The notes: generated by a model not told the origin, from the letters alone. A stretch of DNA of 25,765 bases from JBPRGH01 sp051418055 (GCA_051418055.1 JBPRGH010000021.1:1-25765); one strand, 5' to 3'. Shown: positions 1 to 6,818, counted from the first letter of the stretch. Numbers and translations are program-made.

Positions 1-52
1 AAATACACTAAATAAATACACTAAATAAATACACTAAATAAATACACTAAAA
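1..52. repeat. 13-bp tandem repeat, four copies
   Basis: About four head-to-tail copies of the 13-bp unit AAATACACTAAAT. The core TACACTA starts at positions 4, 17, 30 and 43, so the period is exactly 13. The last copy decays into an A-run. The array touches the window edge, so its full copy number cannot be seen. It is AT-rich, unlike the GC-rich palindromes further right, and has no visible relation to them. No coding role is apparent. Confidence 0.85.
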
Positions 53-386
53 AGATTCCTTTAACTATTTAGAAGAATACAAATAATGAGAGTAAGTAAG
101 GATTAGCAGTGTAAATAAGTTCATATTACAAAAATGTCCTTCAAGTGATAAATCCCCGTATGTGAATTTAATGTTTAATTCGGTAAGTAATGTAAAATAC
201 AGCAGATTTATTTCACTTTATTTTAGGTGAATAGATTTAGGAGTATAAAAGAATATCCGAAAAAAATATCAAATAATCGGGCGTGCCCCTCCATTCTTCC
301 GGGTCAGGCTTTCGGCACTCGCCTTCCAGCGCAGGTTACCAGCGGCGGGCTCAGACAAAGCCTCAATCCTTCACGCTACCCAACCC
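53..386. other. Intergenic stretch, no supported gene
   Basis: No convincing gene. The left part (to about 275) is AT-rich. From about 278 composition switches sharply to GC-rich sequence that leads into the palindromic repeats starting at 387. A short open frame over 227-430 runs through these repeats; its product is low-complexity, rich in Pro, Arg and Ser, and resembles no family, so it is not called. Confidence 0.6.
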
Positions 387-507
387 CCGGTCCGACCGCT
401 CTAACTAACCCTCCGGTCCGACCACTCTAAGACGTCGATAAACAGCGGCCCTGTCACTAACCCCCGGTCCGACCGCTATACGCCGCGATAAACAGCGGTC
501 CGACCGG
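387..507. repeat. REP-like GC-rich palindromes, left flank of the transposase gene
   Basis: Decayed and intact copies of the palindrome found right of the transposase. A lone left arm lies at 387-400, a degenerate hairpin at 413-450, and an intact hairpin at 464-507. In the intact copy CCGGTCCGACCGCT pairs with AGCGGTCCGACCGG across an 18-nt loop. The pairing is perfect except at position 7 from the outer end (C opposite C). A mismatch at that same position recurs in the right-hand array, so these are one family. The copy at 464-507 ends 78 nt before the transposase start. Confidence 0.85.
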
Positions 508-585
508 TTAAAAATGCCCCGACCTCTGGGCCAGCATGAATTTTAAGAAAAAATATTATCTTTATTACTCAGTCAACCTAATGCA

Positions 586-1179
586 ATGAAATTTTTACCG
601 GGAGAATTATACCACGTCTATAACAGAGGTAATAATAGCCAGCCTCTTTTTATATCTAGAGAAAATTATCTTTATTTTCTAAAAAAGATACGGATCGGAC
701 TTTTACCTTTTTGTGATATTTTGGCCTATTGTTTAATGCCTAATCACTATCACCTGTTGATTTACACAAAAGATGAATCATCTATTGACATCTCTGAAAA
801 TAAATTAGACCCTGCTACAAATCGCTTATCAAGAAAAATTGGGACCTTGCAAAGTTCATTTACACAGGCGCATAATAAGATGTATAAAAGAACAGGTTCA
901 CTTTTTCAGCAGAAGGCAAAGAATAAACACCTTAATAATAGTTTATATGCCTTCACCTGTTTTCATTATATACATCAAAATCCAATAAAAGCCGGTTTAT
1001 GCGAATCAATGGAGAAATGGGAGTTTTCTTCATTTGTTGATTATTTAGGTTTAAGGAAAGGAAAATTACCTTCTTATGATTTAGCATACTCATTAATTGA
1101 TATTCCTGCTGAACCAGAAAAATTTTATACAGAATCATTGATGGTTATTAATAATGAAGAACTTATAAATATTTTTTAA
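586..1179 (+). CDS. Y1/HUH transposase, REP-associated (RAYT-like)
   Basis: A 197-residue single-domain protein of the Y1_Tnp (IS200-like) superfamily, whose members nick and join single-stranded DNA at hairpins. The N-terminal GELYHVYNRGNN and the metal-binding HUH motif PNHYHLLI (His54, His56) are clear, as are the later GSLFQQK and YIHQNPIKAGL motifs typical of RAYT-type proteins. The nucleophilic Tyr is expected in the helix that reads SSFTQAHNK; the likely position carries Phe92, while Tyr100 is nearby, so activity is uncertain. The gene is AT-rich and sits between GC-rich palindromes at 387-507 and 1207-1693, the classic layout of a RAYT with its target repeats. No IS200-style partner gene (tnpB) is present. 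Length is normal for a stand-alone RAYT. No Shine-Dalgarno sequence is seen. Family assignment is firm; calling it a RAYT rests on the flanking repeats. Confidence 0.88.
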   Translation: MKFLPGELYHVYNRGNNSQPLFISRENYLYFLKKIRIGLLPFCDILAYCLMPNHYHLLIYTKDESSIDISENKLDPATNRLSRKIGTLQSSFTQAHNKMYKRTGSLFQQKAKNKHLNNSLYAFTCFHYIHQNPIKAGLCESMEKWEFSSFVDYLGLRKGKLPSYDLAYSLIDIPAEPEKFYTESLMVINNEELINIF

Positions 1180-1206
1180 ATATCAATTTTCCACCTCACC
1201 CAATTA

Positions 1207-1693
1207 CCGGTCGGACCGCCTTGGAGCGGTCTGACCGGAAGCATGTCACTAACCCCCGGTCAGACCGCTATACGCCGCGATAAACAGCGGTCCGACCGGT
1301 TAAAGATACCCAGCTTCTCGCATTACCCCTATCTCGCGTCTGGTCAGAAAAGCCATCACTACCTATTAAAATCATTAGCCGCACTCCATCTCATCACCCC
1401 AATCACCGGTCGGACCGCTTTGGAGCGGTCTGACCGGAAAGTCTCAAACCCCCGGTCAGACCGCTATACGCCGCGATAAACAGCGGTCCGACCGGTTAAA
1501 GATACCTAAGCTTCTCGCATTACACCTATCCCCCGTCCGGTCAGAAAAACTATCATTATCTAATAAAATCGTTAGCCGCACTCCATCTCATCATTCCAAT
1601 CACCGTTCGGACCGCCTTGAAGCGGTCTGACCGGAAAGTCTCAAACCCTCCGGTCAGACCGCTCTAAGACGTCATAAACAGCGGTCCGACCGG
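1207..1693. repeat. REP/BIME-like palindrome array, ~198-bp tandem module x3
   Basis: Three tandem modules, each holding a short hairpin A (1207-1238, 1406-1437, 1603-1634) and a longer-loop hairpin B (1256-1299, 1452-1495, 1650-1693). Successive A copies start 199 and 197 bp apart; B copies 196 and 198 bp apart. Conserved spacer text such as GCCGCACTCCATCTCATCA recurs in the first two modules and the third spacer decays. The arms of A (CCGGTCGGACCGC with GCGGTCTGACCGG) are the reverse complement of the arms of B, with different loops, so A and B are oppositely oriented copies of one asymmetric palindrome. The asymmetry is a single G-T or A-C pair at position 7 of the stem. This is the organisation of bacterial interspersed mosaic elements. 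The spacers contain no gene; an open frame over 1243-1479 is made only of repeat. Confidence 0.9.
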
Positions 1694-1776
1694 TTAAAAA
1701 TGCCTTGCTTCGCGCATTACATCTATCTACACCCAAGAAGAGCTACTTAATTGGGGAAAAAAATTTTCAAATATAG

Positions 1777-1807
1777 TATGCATGCATAACAAAATTTATT
1801 AAATTTG
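1777..1807 (+). promoter_or_regulatory. Candidate promoter and MarR operator of the fad operon
   Basis: TAAATTTG at 1800-1807 matches the Bacteroidota -7 element TAnnTTTG exactly. Nineteen nt upstream a TATG (1777-1780) could serve as the -33 TTTG element. It is the start of a perfect 12-bp palindrome, TATGCATGCATA (1777-1788), the size and position expected for a repressor site. The predicted transcript start falls at about 1812-1815, on or beside the regulator's ATG at 1814, so the mRNA may be leaderless. Binding by the adjacent MarR protein is inferred. Confidence 0.42.
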
Positions 1808-1813
1808 ATATTT

Positions 1814-2260
1814 ATGACGAGAGAAGAGACCATAGACCATCATATAAAAACTGCCTGGCATGCCATTTACCGCATGTATAACCAGCAGGCGTCGAAGTAT
1901 GACATGACAACCTCCGTAGGTTTTGTCTTGCTCAATATCTCGTCAAAGGAAGGGACACCGGCAACCAAAATAGCTCCATTGATGGGGCTGGAGGCGCGGA
2001 GCCTTACGCGGGTTTTAAAAAGCATGGAGGAAAAAGGCCTTATATATCGTGAGCCTGACCTTAAAGACCGGCGGTCGGTACGTATATTTCTAACGGAAGA
2101 GGGAAAGCGGAAGAAGGAGATCTCAAGAGCCACGGTACTGGCTTTTAATGAGGCAGTTAGGAAAGAAATTCCGGAAGATAAACTGAAAGTGTTTTTTGAA
2201 GTTATACAAGAAGTCAACAACATTATTGAGAATCATAAAATTTATTCCCATCACCGATGA
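1814..2260 (+). CDS. MarR-family transcriptional regulator of the fad operon
   Basis: A 148-residue winged-helix protein. The MarR DNA-binding core is visible: the helix-turn-helix around TKIAPLMGLEARSLTRVLKSM and the wing KDRRSVRIFLTEEGKRK. N- and C-terminal helices form the usual dimer interface. I chose the ATG at 1814 instead of an in-frame TTG at 1805, because a -7-like element (1800-1807) overlaps the TTG. Its last four bases (ATGA, 2257-2260) overlap the start of the beta-oxidation enzyme gene, so the two are translationally coupled. Members of this family usually repress their own operon and release DNA on binding a small ligand. An acyl-CoA or fatty-acid ligand is a reasonable inference from context. 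The palindrome at 1777-1788 is the best operator candidate. Confidence 0.9.
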   Translation: MTREETIDHHIKTAWHAIYRMYNQQASKYDMTTSVGFVLLNISSKEGTPATKIAPLMGLEARSLTRVLKSMEEKGLIYREPDLKDRRSVRIFLTEEGKRKKEISRATVLAFNEAVRKEIPEDKLKVFFEVIQEVNNIIENHKIYSHHR

Positions 2261-4662
2261 AAAAAAGAAATATTAAAAAAGTAGCTGTTTTAGGATCAGG
2301 AGTAATGGGCTCCCGGATCGCCGCTCATTTTGCTAACATAGGTTGTGAAGTGCTGCTGCTGGATATCGTCCCGAGAGAAGTGCCCGACGAGCTGAAGGAT
2401 AAAGGAGCAACACTGGAAACTCCGGCCGTCCGTAACTGGATAGTTAACAAAGCATTTGAAAGTGCAAAAAAATCTAAGCCCTCACCGCTTTATCATGAGG
2501 AATTCGCCGAAAGGATATCCCTCGGCAATTTCGATGATGATATGGAAAAAATTGCAGATTGCGATTGGACAATAGAGGTAGTTGTCGAGAACCTGGATAT
2601 AAAAAAGAAGGTGTTCGATCAGGTCGAAAGACATCGTAAGCCCGGAACATTAATTACCACCAACACCTCCGGTATCCCGATCAACCTTATGCTTGAAGGG
2701 CGCAGCGACGATTTCCAAAAGCATTTCTGCGGAACGCACTTCTTCAATCCCCCACGTTATCTAAAGCTGCTGGAGATCATTCCTTCTCCAAAAACAGATC
2801 AGGAGATTGTTGATTTTCTGATGCACTACGGTGACCTGTATCTTGGAAAAACTACTGTACTTTGTAAGGATACCCCTGCTTTTATCGCCAATCGTGTAGG
2901 TATTTATGCCATCCTTAAAGTGGTTGATACCATGCAGAAGATGGGCCTTTCCATTGATGAAGTTGACAAGCTTACAGGGCCGGTTATAGGGCGACCTAAA
3001 TCTGCCACCTTCCGTACCAGTGATGTCGTGGGCCTCGATACCTTAATAAAGGTAGCCGATAACCTCTACAAAGCACTGCCAAATGATGAGCAGCGCGAGA
3101 TATTTAACCTTCCGGATGTAGTTCGGAAAATGGAAGAGAAAAACTGGCTGGGTGATAAAACAGGCCAGGGGTTCTATAAAAAGACAAAAGACGAAAAAGG
3201 AAAGACAGAGATCCTGACGCTAGACCTGGAGTCGATGGAATATAAGCCCAAGCAAAAGGTAAAATTTGCCACCCTTGAGCAAACCAAAACCATCGATAAC
3301 CTGAGGGAGAGGTTTAAAGTCCTTTTCAATGGAAAAGATAAGGCCGGTGAATTCTACCGCGATTCCTTCTATGGCTTGTTTGAGTATGTCAGTAACCGTA
3401 TCCCTGAAATTGCCGATGAGCTTTACAGGATAGATGATGCCGTAGAAGCAGGCTTTGGCTGGAAACTAGGCCCTTTTAAAACCTGGGATGCTGTCAATGT
3501 AAAAAAGACGGTAGAAAAGATGGAGGAAGCAGGTTATAAACCTAACCAGTGGGTTTATGATATGCTTAAAGCCGGTCATGATGCTTTCTATAAAGTAGAA
3601 AATGGCATTAGGAAGTATTATGACATTCCTACATCAAGCTATAAACCTGTGCCTGGTCAGGGAGACCTTATCATCCTCGACAACCTGCGCAAAAACAATA
3701 TTGTATGGCAGAATTCCGGAGCAACAATTTTCGATCTTGGTGATGATGTGCTGAATGTTGAGTTCCACACCAAGATGAATACAATGGGAGGAGAAGTGGT
3801 TGAAGGGGTTAATAAAGCCATTTCCATGGCGGAAGAAAATTACCGCGGCCTTGTAATAGGGAATCAGGCAGATCAGTTTTCTGCAGGAGCCAACCTGGGG
3901 ATGGTATTTATGTATGCCATTGAGCAGGAGTATGATGAGATAGATTTCATGATCCGTCATTTCCAGAATACTATAATGCGCTGCCGTTATTCCTCAATAC
4001 CAGTTGTTGTTGCCCCTCACGGAATGACATTAGGTGGCGGTTGCGAGATGACCATGCATGCCGATATGGTACAGGCTGCTGCAGAGACTTATATTGGACT
4101 TGTAGAAGTAGGTGTCGGACTGATCCCTGGCGGAGGAGGTACTAAAGAGCTTACAAAGCGGGTCAGCGATTCACTCGAGGAAGGTGATGTAGAGCTGAAT
4201 GCCCTTCAGAATGCCTTTATGAATATTGCTACCGCCAAAGTAGCAACATCAGCCTTTGAGGCCAAAGATCTGAACATCCTACGCCCTCAGGACCGTATAA
4301 GCATAAATAAGGACAGACAAATTGCCGATGCCAAAAAAGCAGTTATTGACCTTGCCGATGCCGGATACACGAGACCTGTTGAAGCAACAAATGTTAAGGT
4401 GCAGGGGCGTACCGGTATGGCATTATTTATGGCCGGAGTGAACGGCATGCGCATGGGAAAATACATCTCTGATCATGATGTGAAAATTGCCCAGAAGATC
4501 GCTTATGTTATGTGTGGAGGAGACCTCTCCTATGCACAGGAAGTAAGCGAGCAATACCTGCTTGACCTTGAAAGAGAAGCTTTCTTAAGCCTTACAGGCG
4601 AGAAAAAGACCCTGGAAAGAATTCAGGCGATTTTGCAGGGAGGGAAGCCTTTGCGTAACTAG
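2257..4662 (+). CDS. fadN: 3-hydroxyacyl-CoA dehydrogenase / enoyl-CoA hydratase (FadN type)
   Basis: An 801-residue bifunctional enzyme catalysing the hydration and NAD-dependent oxidation steps of fatty-acid beta-oxidation. The dehydrogenase comes first: the Rossmann motif VAVLGSGVMGSR (Gly13, 15, 18), then the His161-Glu173 catalytic dyad in HFFNPPRYLKLLEII. The hydratase (crotonase) domain is C-terminal, with the oxyanion-hole segment FSAGANL (about 541-547) and both catalytic glutamates, Glu597 in TLGGGCEM and Glu617 in LVEVGVGLIPGGGG. This domain order matches Bacillus FadN and is the reverse of E. coli FadB; the length (FadN is about 790) also fits. It overlaps the MarR gene by 4 nt. 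Its TAG stop is the first base-triplet of, and shares AG with, a heptad-repeat array starting at 4661. Confidence 0.95.
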   Translation: MKKRNIKKVAVLGSGVMGSRIAAHFANIGCEVLLLDIVPREVPDELKDKGATLETPAVRNWIVNKAFESAKKSKPSPLYHEEFAERISLGNFDDDMEKIADCDWTIEVVVENLDIKKKVFDQVERHRKPGTLITTNTSGIPINLMLEGRSDDFQKHFCGTHFFNPPRYLKLLEIIPSPKTDQEIVDFLMHYGDLYLGKTTVLCKDTPAFIANRVGIYAILKVVDTMQKMGLSIDEVDKLTGPVIGRPKSATFRTSDVVGLDTLIKVADNLYKALPNDEQREIFNLPDVVRKMEEKNWLGDKTGQGFYKKTKDEKGKTEILTLDLESMEYKPKQKVKFATLEQTKTIDNLRERFKVLFNGKDKAGEFYRDSFYGLFEYVSNRIPEIADELYRIDDAVEAGFGWKLGPFKTWDAVNVKKTVEKMEEAGYKPNQWVYDMLKAGHDAFYKVENGIRKYYDIPTSSYKPVPGQGDLIILDNLRKNNIVWQNSGATIFDLGDDVLNVEFHTKMNTMGGEVVEGVNKAISMAEENYRGLVIGNQADQFSAGANLGMVFMYAIEQEYDEIDFMIRHFQNTIMRCRYSSIPVVVAPHGMTLGGGCEMTMHADMVQAAAETYIGLVEVGVGLIPGGGGTKELTKRVSDSLEEGDVELNALQNAFMNIATAKVATSAFEAKDLNILRPQDRISINKDRQIADAKKAVIDLADAGYTRPVEATNVKVQGRTGMALFMAGVNGMRMGKYISDHDVKIAQKIAYVMCGGDLSYAQEVSEQYLLDLEREAFLSLTGEKKTLERIQAILQGGKPLRN

Positions 4663-4692
4663 TCTTGAGTCTTTAGTCCTGAGTCTTGAGTA
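4661..4692. repeat. Left heptad-repeat array of cassette 1
   Basis: Four 7-bp units of form AGTCTTG (one AGTCTTT, one AGTCCTG) at 4661, 4668, 4675 and 4682, followed by a truncated AGTA. The first unit overlaps the TAG stop of fadN (4660-4662). The 13-mer TTTAGTCCTGAGT (4672-4684) recurs inverted at 5108-5120, on the far side of the four-helix-bundle gene. The end of the array also pairs locally: AGTCTTGAGTA (4682-4692) with TACTCAGACT (4698-4707), one base bulged. Confidence 0.9.
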
Positions 4693-4746
4693 GGTAATAC
4701 TCAGACTTTGGATTATAGATAAATTTAGAGTTCAACCTAAATAATT

Positions 4747-5097
4747 ATGAATAACTACAAAGAATTAAAAGTTTGGCAAAAAGCAGTAGACCTGGCAGTT
4801 AAGGTTTATGAGACTACTAAAGATTTTCCTCAGGAGGAGCTTTATGGCTTAAAGTCGCAAATAAGAAGAAGTGCAGTTTCAGTACCTTCAAATATTGCAG
4901 AAGGCTCAGGAAGAAACACATCAAAAGATTTTAATAATTTCTTAGGTATTTCCTATGGATCTTCTTGTGAATTAGAAACACAGTTGATAATTGCTAATCG
5001 TGTCGGTATAGTGGAAAGTGCCGATCTAGAGATTTTAGGTAATCAAATTTTAGAAATACAAAAAATGAACTATGCCTTAAAACGGTCTTTGAGATAA
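4747..5097 (+). CDS. Four-helix-bundle protein, S23/IVS family (copy 1)
   Basis: A 116-residue protein of the four-helix-bundle family first named from open frames in 23S rRNA intervening sequences; it is structurally akin to the Avd accessory protein of diversity-generating retroelements. Signature segments are YKELKVWQKAVDLA at the N-terminus, YGLKSQIRRSAVSVPSN, then NIAEGSGR and FLGISYGSSCELETQL. Homologues form basic pentameric barrels that can bind nucleic acid; no enzymatic motif is visible. It is all-helical, with no signal peptide. It lies between fadN and fadA, in the same direction but unrelated to beta-oxidation, and is enclosed by inverted 7-bp repeats (4661-4692 and 5107-5141). 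By eye 46 of the first 86 residues match copy 2 at 6398-6757, so the two are divergent relatives, not a fresh duplication. Confidence 0.92.
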   Translation: MNNYKELKVWQKAVDLAVKVYETTKDFPQEELYGLKSQIRRSAVSVPSNIAEGSGRNTSKDFNNFLGISYGSSCELETQLIIANRVGIVESADLEILGNQILEIQKMNYALKRSLR

Positions 5098-5106
5098 CAC
5101 AAACTC

Positions 5107-5141
5107 TACTCAGGACTAAATACTAAGGACTAACGACTAAA
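5107..5141. repeat. Right heptad-repeat array of cassette 1
   Basis: Five 7-bp units of form GACTAAA (variants TACTCAG, TACTAAG, GACTAAC) at 5107, 5114, 5121, 5128 and 5135. They are the reverse complement of the left array type, with a 13-nt exact inverted match (5108-5120 to 4672-4684). The array ends three bases before the fadA start codon at 5145, so it occupies the place of the leader of that gene. Confidence 0.9.
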
Positions 5142-5144
5142 AAA

Positions 5145-6320
5145 ATGAACGCATACATCGTAAAAGGATACAGAACAGCTGTCACAAGAGCAAAAAAAGG
5201 AGGATTCAGGTTTACAAGGCCTGATGACCTGGCAGTGGATGTTATTAAGCACCTGGTGAGTTCTGTCGAAGGACTTGAAAATAAAATGGTAGACGACCTG
5301 ATCGTGGGGAATGCCGTGCAGGAAGCGGAGCAGGGTATGCAGATGGGCCGAATGATCTCCCTTATGGCTCTAGGCGTTGACACACCGGGAATGGTGATAA
5401 ACCGTTACTGTGGATCAGGATTGGAAGCTATACATCTTGCATCAGCAAAGATCAATGCAGGTATGGCCGATATTATTGTTGCCGGTGGTACGGAATCCAT
5501 GAGCATGGTACCGGTGATGGGATTCAAAACAGCTTTAAATTATAAGCTGGCAAAAGATAATCCAAACTACTATACAAGTATGGGGCTTACCGCCGAGCAG
5601 GTGGCGCAGCAGTATAAGATAACACGTGAAGATCAGGATCAATTTGCCTATGACTCCCATATGAAAGCCACCAAAGCACAGGAGGAGGGAAAATTCAAAG
5701 ATGAGATTTTACCTATTAAGGTCGAGGAGATATATGTGGAGGATAATAAGAAAAAGAAAAGGGAATATACTGTAGATACAGATGAAGGCCCACGTCCGGA
5801 TACAAATATGGAGGTGCTTTCAAAGCTGAAGCCTGTGTTTGCTGCCGGCGGTTCGGTAACACCCGGAAATTCATCACCCACAAATGATGGCGCTGCTTTT
5901 GTTCTGGTAATGTCCGAGCGGATGGTGAATAAACTTAATCTAAAGCCTGTGGCAAGAATGGTAAGCTATGCTGTTGCCGGCGTTGAGCCACGGATAATGG
6001 GTATAGGTCCATTATATGCTATTCCAAAAGCACTGGAAAGAGGAGGCCTAAAGCTGAATGATATTGATCTGACAGAGCTGAACGAAGCTTTTGCTGCCCA
6101 GTCACTTGCTGTAATACGCGAGCTTGATATGGATACCTCCAAAATAAATGTTAATGGAGGCGCCATAGCATTAGGTCATCCATTAGGAAGTACCGGAGCT
6201 AGATTATCACTAACGCTCCTCAACGAAATGCGTAGAAGGCAGGGAAGCAAATACGGAATGGTCACAGCCTGCGTTGGAGGAGGCCAGGGCGTCGCCGGGA
6301 TATATGAATTTCTTAATTAG
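5145..6320 (+). CDS. fadA: Acetyl-CoA C-acyltransferase (3-ketoacyl-CoA thiolase)
   Basis: A 391-residue thiolase, the usual family length, cleaving 3-ketoacyl-CoA with CoA to acetyl-CoA and a shortened acyl-CoA. The nucleophilic Cys89 lies in NRYCGSGLEAI, the NEAFAAQ motif begins at 313, the catalytic His345 is in GGAIALGHPLGSTGAR, and the second Cys376 is in ACVGGGQGVAG, so all catalytic residues are present. It acts in the cytoplasm with FadN and FadE. Upstream, the right heptad array of cassette 1 runs almost to the ATG. Downstream, its TAG stop (6318-6320) lies inside the first unit of the second heptad array. The FadA label follows the operon resemblance to Bacillus fadNAE. Confidence 0.95.
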   Translation: MNAYIVKGYRTAVTRAKKGGFRFTRPDDLAVDVIKHLVSSVEGLENKMVDDLIVGNAVQEAEQGMQMGRMISLMALGVDTPGMVINRYCGSGLEAIHLASAKINAGMADIIVAGGTESMSMVPVMGFKTALNYKLAKDNPNYYTSMGLTAEQVAQQYKITREDQDQFAYDSHMKATKAQEEGKFKDEILPIKVEEIYVEDNKKKKREYTVDTDEGPRPDTNMEVLSKLKPVFAAGGSVTPGNSSPTNDGAAFVLVMSERMVNKLNLKPVARMVSYAVAGVEPRIMGIGPLYAIPKALERGGLKLNDIDLTELNEAFAAQSLAVIRELDMDTSKINVNGGAIALGHPLGSTGARLSLTLLNEMRRRQGSKYGMVTACVGGGQGVAGIYEFLN

Positions 6321-6351
6321 ATATTAGATGTAAGATATAAGATATAAGATT
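6317..6351. repeat. Left heptad-repeat array of cassette 2
   Basis: Five perfect-length 7-bp units, TTAGATA or TTAGATG twice and TAAGATA or TAAGATT three times, at 6317, 6324, 6331, 6338 and 6345. The first unit contains the TAG stop of fadA. The heptad differs from that of cassette 1 (AGTCTTG), but period, copy number and position relative to the stop codon are the same. Confidence 0.9.
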
Positions 6352-6397
6352 TTAACATTCATATTAAAAAATAAAGCAGCAACCAAATTATACAACT

Positions 6398-6757
6398 ATG
6401 CATAACATTAAAGAATTAATTATTTGGCGCAAGTCAATTGAACTTGCCAAGTTAGTTTATAAACTATCACTGTCCTTGCCGGATGATGAAAAATATGGCT
6501 TAACGTCTCAAATAAAGCGATCTGCCATTTCAATTCCATCCAATGTGGCGGAAGGTGCAGGAAGAGAATCTGATAAATATTTTTCTCAATTCCTGAGCAT
6601 TGCAAATGGCTCATCCTATGAGCTTCAAACACAATTAATTTTAGCTAGAGAGCTTGAGTTATTAAATGAAGAATCCATAGTTCCATCATTGAACCTGTTA
6701 GATGAAGTTATTCGCATAAATTATACACTACAGAAAAAATTTAAATTCAAGAGTTGA
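6398..6757 (+). CDS. Four-helix-bundle protein, S23/IVS family (copy 2)
   Basis: A 119-residue member of the same family as the gene at 4747-5097. It has the same landmarks: IKELIIWRKSIELAKLVY, YGLTSQIKRSAISIPSN, VAEGAGR and FLSIANGSSYELQTQLILA. It lies in the same relative position, between fadA and fadE and co-directional with them. It is framed by inverted heptad arrays at 6317-6351 and 6778-6812, whose sequence differs from those around copy 1. Both four-helix-bundle starts are preceded by a short CAACC element (4733-4737 and 6380-6384), a weak similarity. The C-terminus is basic and free of motifs. I see no link to fatty-acid metabolism; the gene looks like the cargo of an inserted unit. 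Function unknown. Confidence 0.92.
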   Translation: MHNIKELIIWRKSIELAKLVYKLSLSLPDDEKYGLTSQIKRSAISIPSNVAEGAGRESDKYFSQFLSIANGSSYELQTQLILARELELLNEESIVPSLNLLDEVIRINYTLQKKFKFKS

Positions 6758-6777
6758 TTGGATATAAGAAGCTTTTA

Positions 6778-6812
6778 AATCTAAAATCTTATATCTAATA
6801 TCTAAAATCTAT
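6778..6812. repeat. Right heptad-repeat array of cassette 2
   Basis: Five 7-bp units, AATCTAA, AATCTTA, TATCTAA (twice) and AATCTAT, at 6778, 6785, 6792, 6799 and 6806. They are reverse complements of the left units: TATCTAA mirrors TTAGATA and AATCTTA mirrors TAAGATT. The array ends six bases before the fadE ATG at 6819. Confidence 0.9.
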
Positions 6813-6818
6813 AGAAAC

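Noticed and set aside
227..430. 67-codon open frame left of the transposase gene
   Set aside because: It runs from AT-rich spacer into GC-rich palindromes; the product is low-complexity and its end lies inside repeats. No family resemblance.
1243..1479. 78-codon open frame within the palindrome array
   Set aside because: It consists wholly of the tandem repeat module; the same peptide motifs recur with the repeat, so it is a by-product of the array.
1207..1693. Possible CRISPR array
   Set aside because: The repeated units are ~198-bp modules with conserved spacers and two palindromes of opposite orientation; there are no unique spacers and no cas genes.
1805..1813. TTG start for the MarR gene
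   Set aside because: The TTG overlaps a -7-like promoter element (1800-1807), while an ATG three codons later fits the family N-terminus.
1867..2223. 118-codon open frame opposite the MarR gene
   Set aside because: It lies entirely antisense to a well-supported MarR gene and its product is Ser/Arg-rich without family features.
4661..6812. Diversity-generating retroelement, suggested by Avd-like four-helix bundles
   Set aside because: There is no reverse transcriptase, template repeat or variable C-type-lectin gene; only the four-helix-bundle genes and heptad arrays are present.
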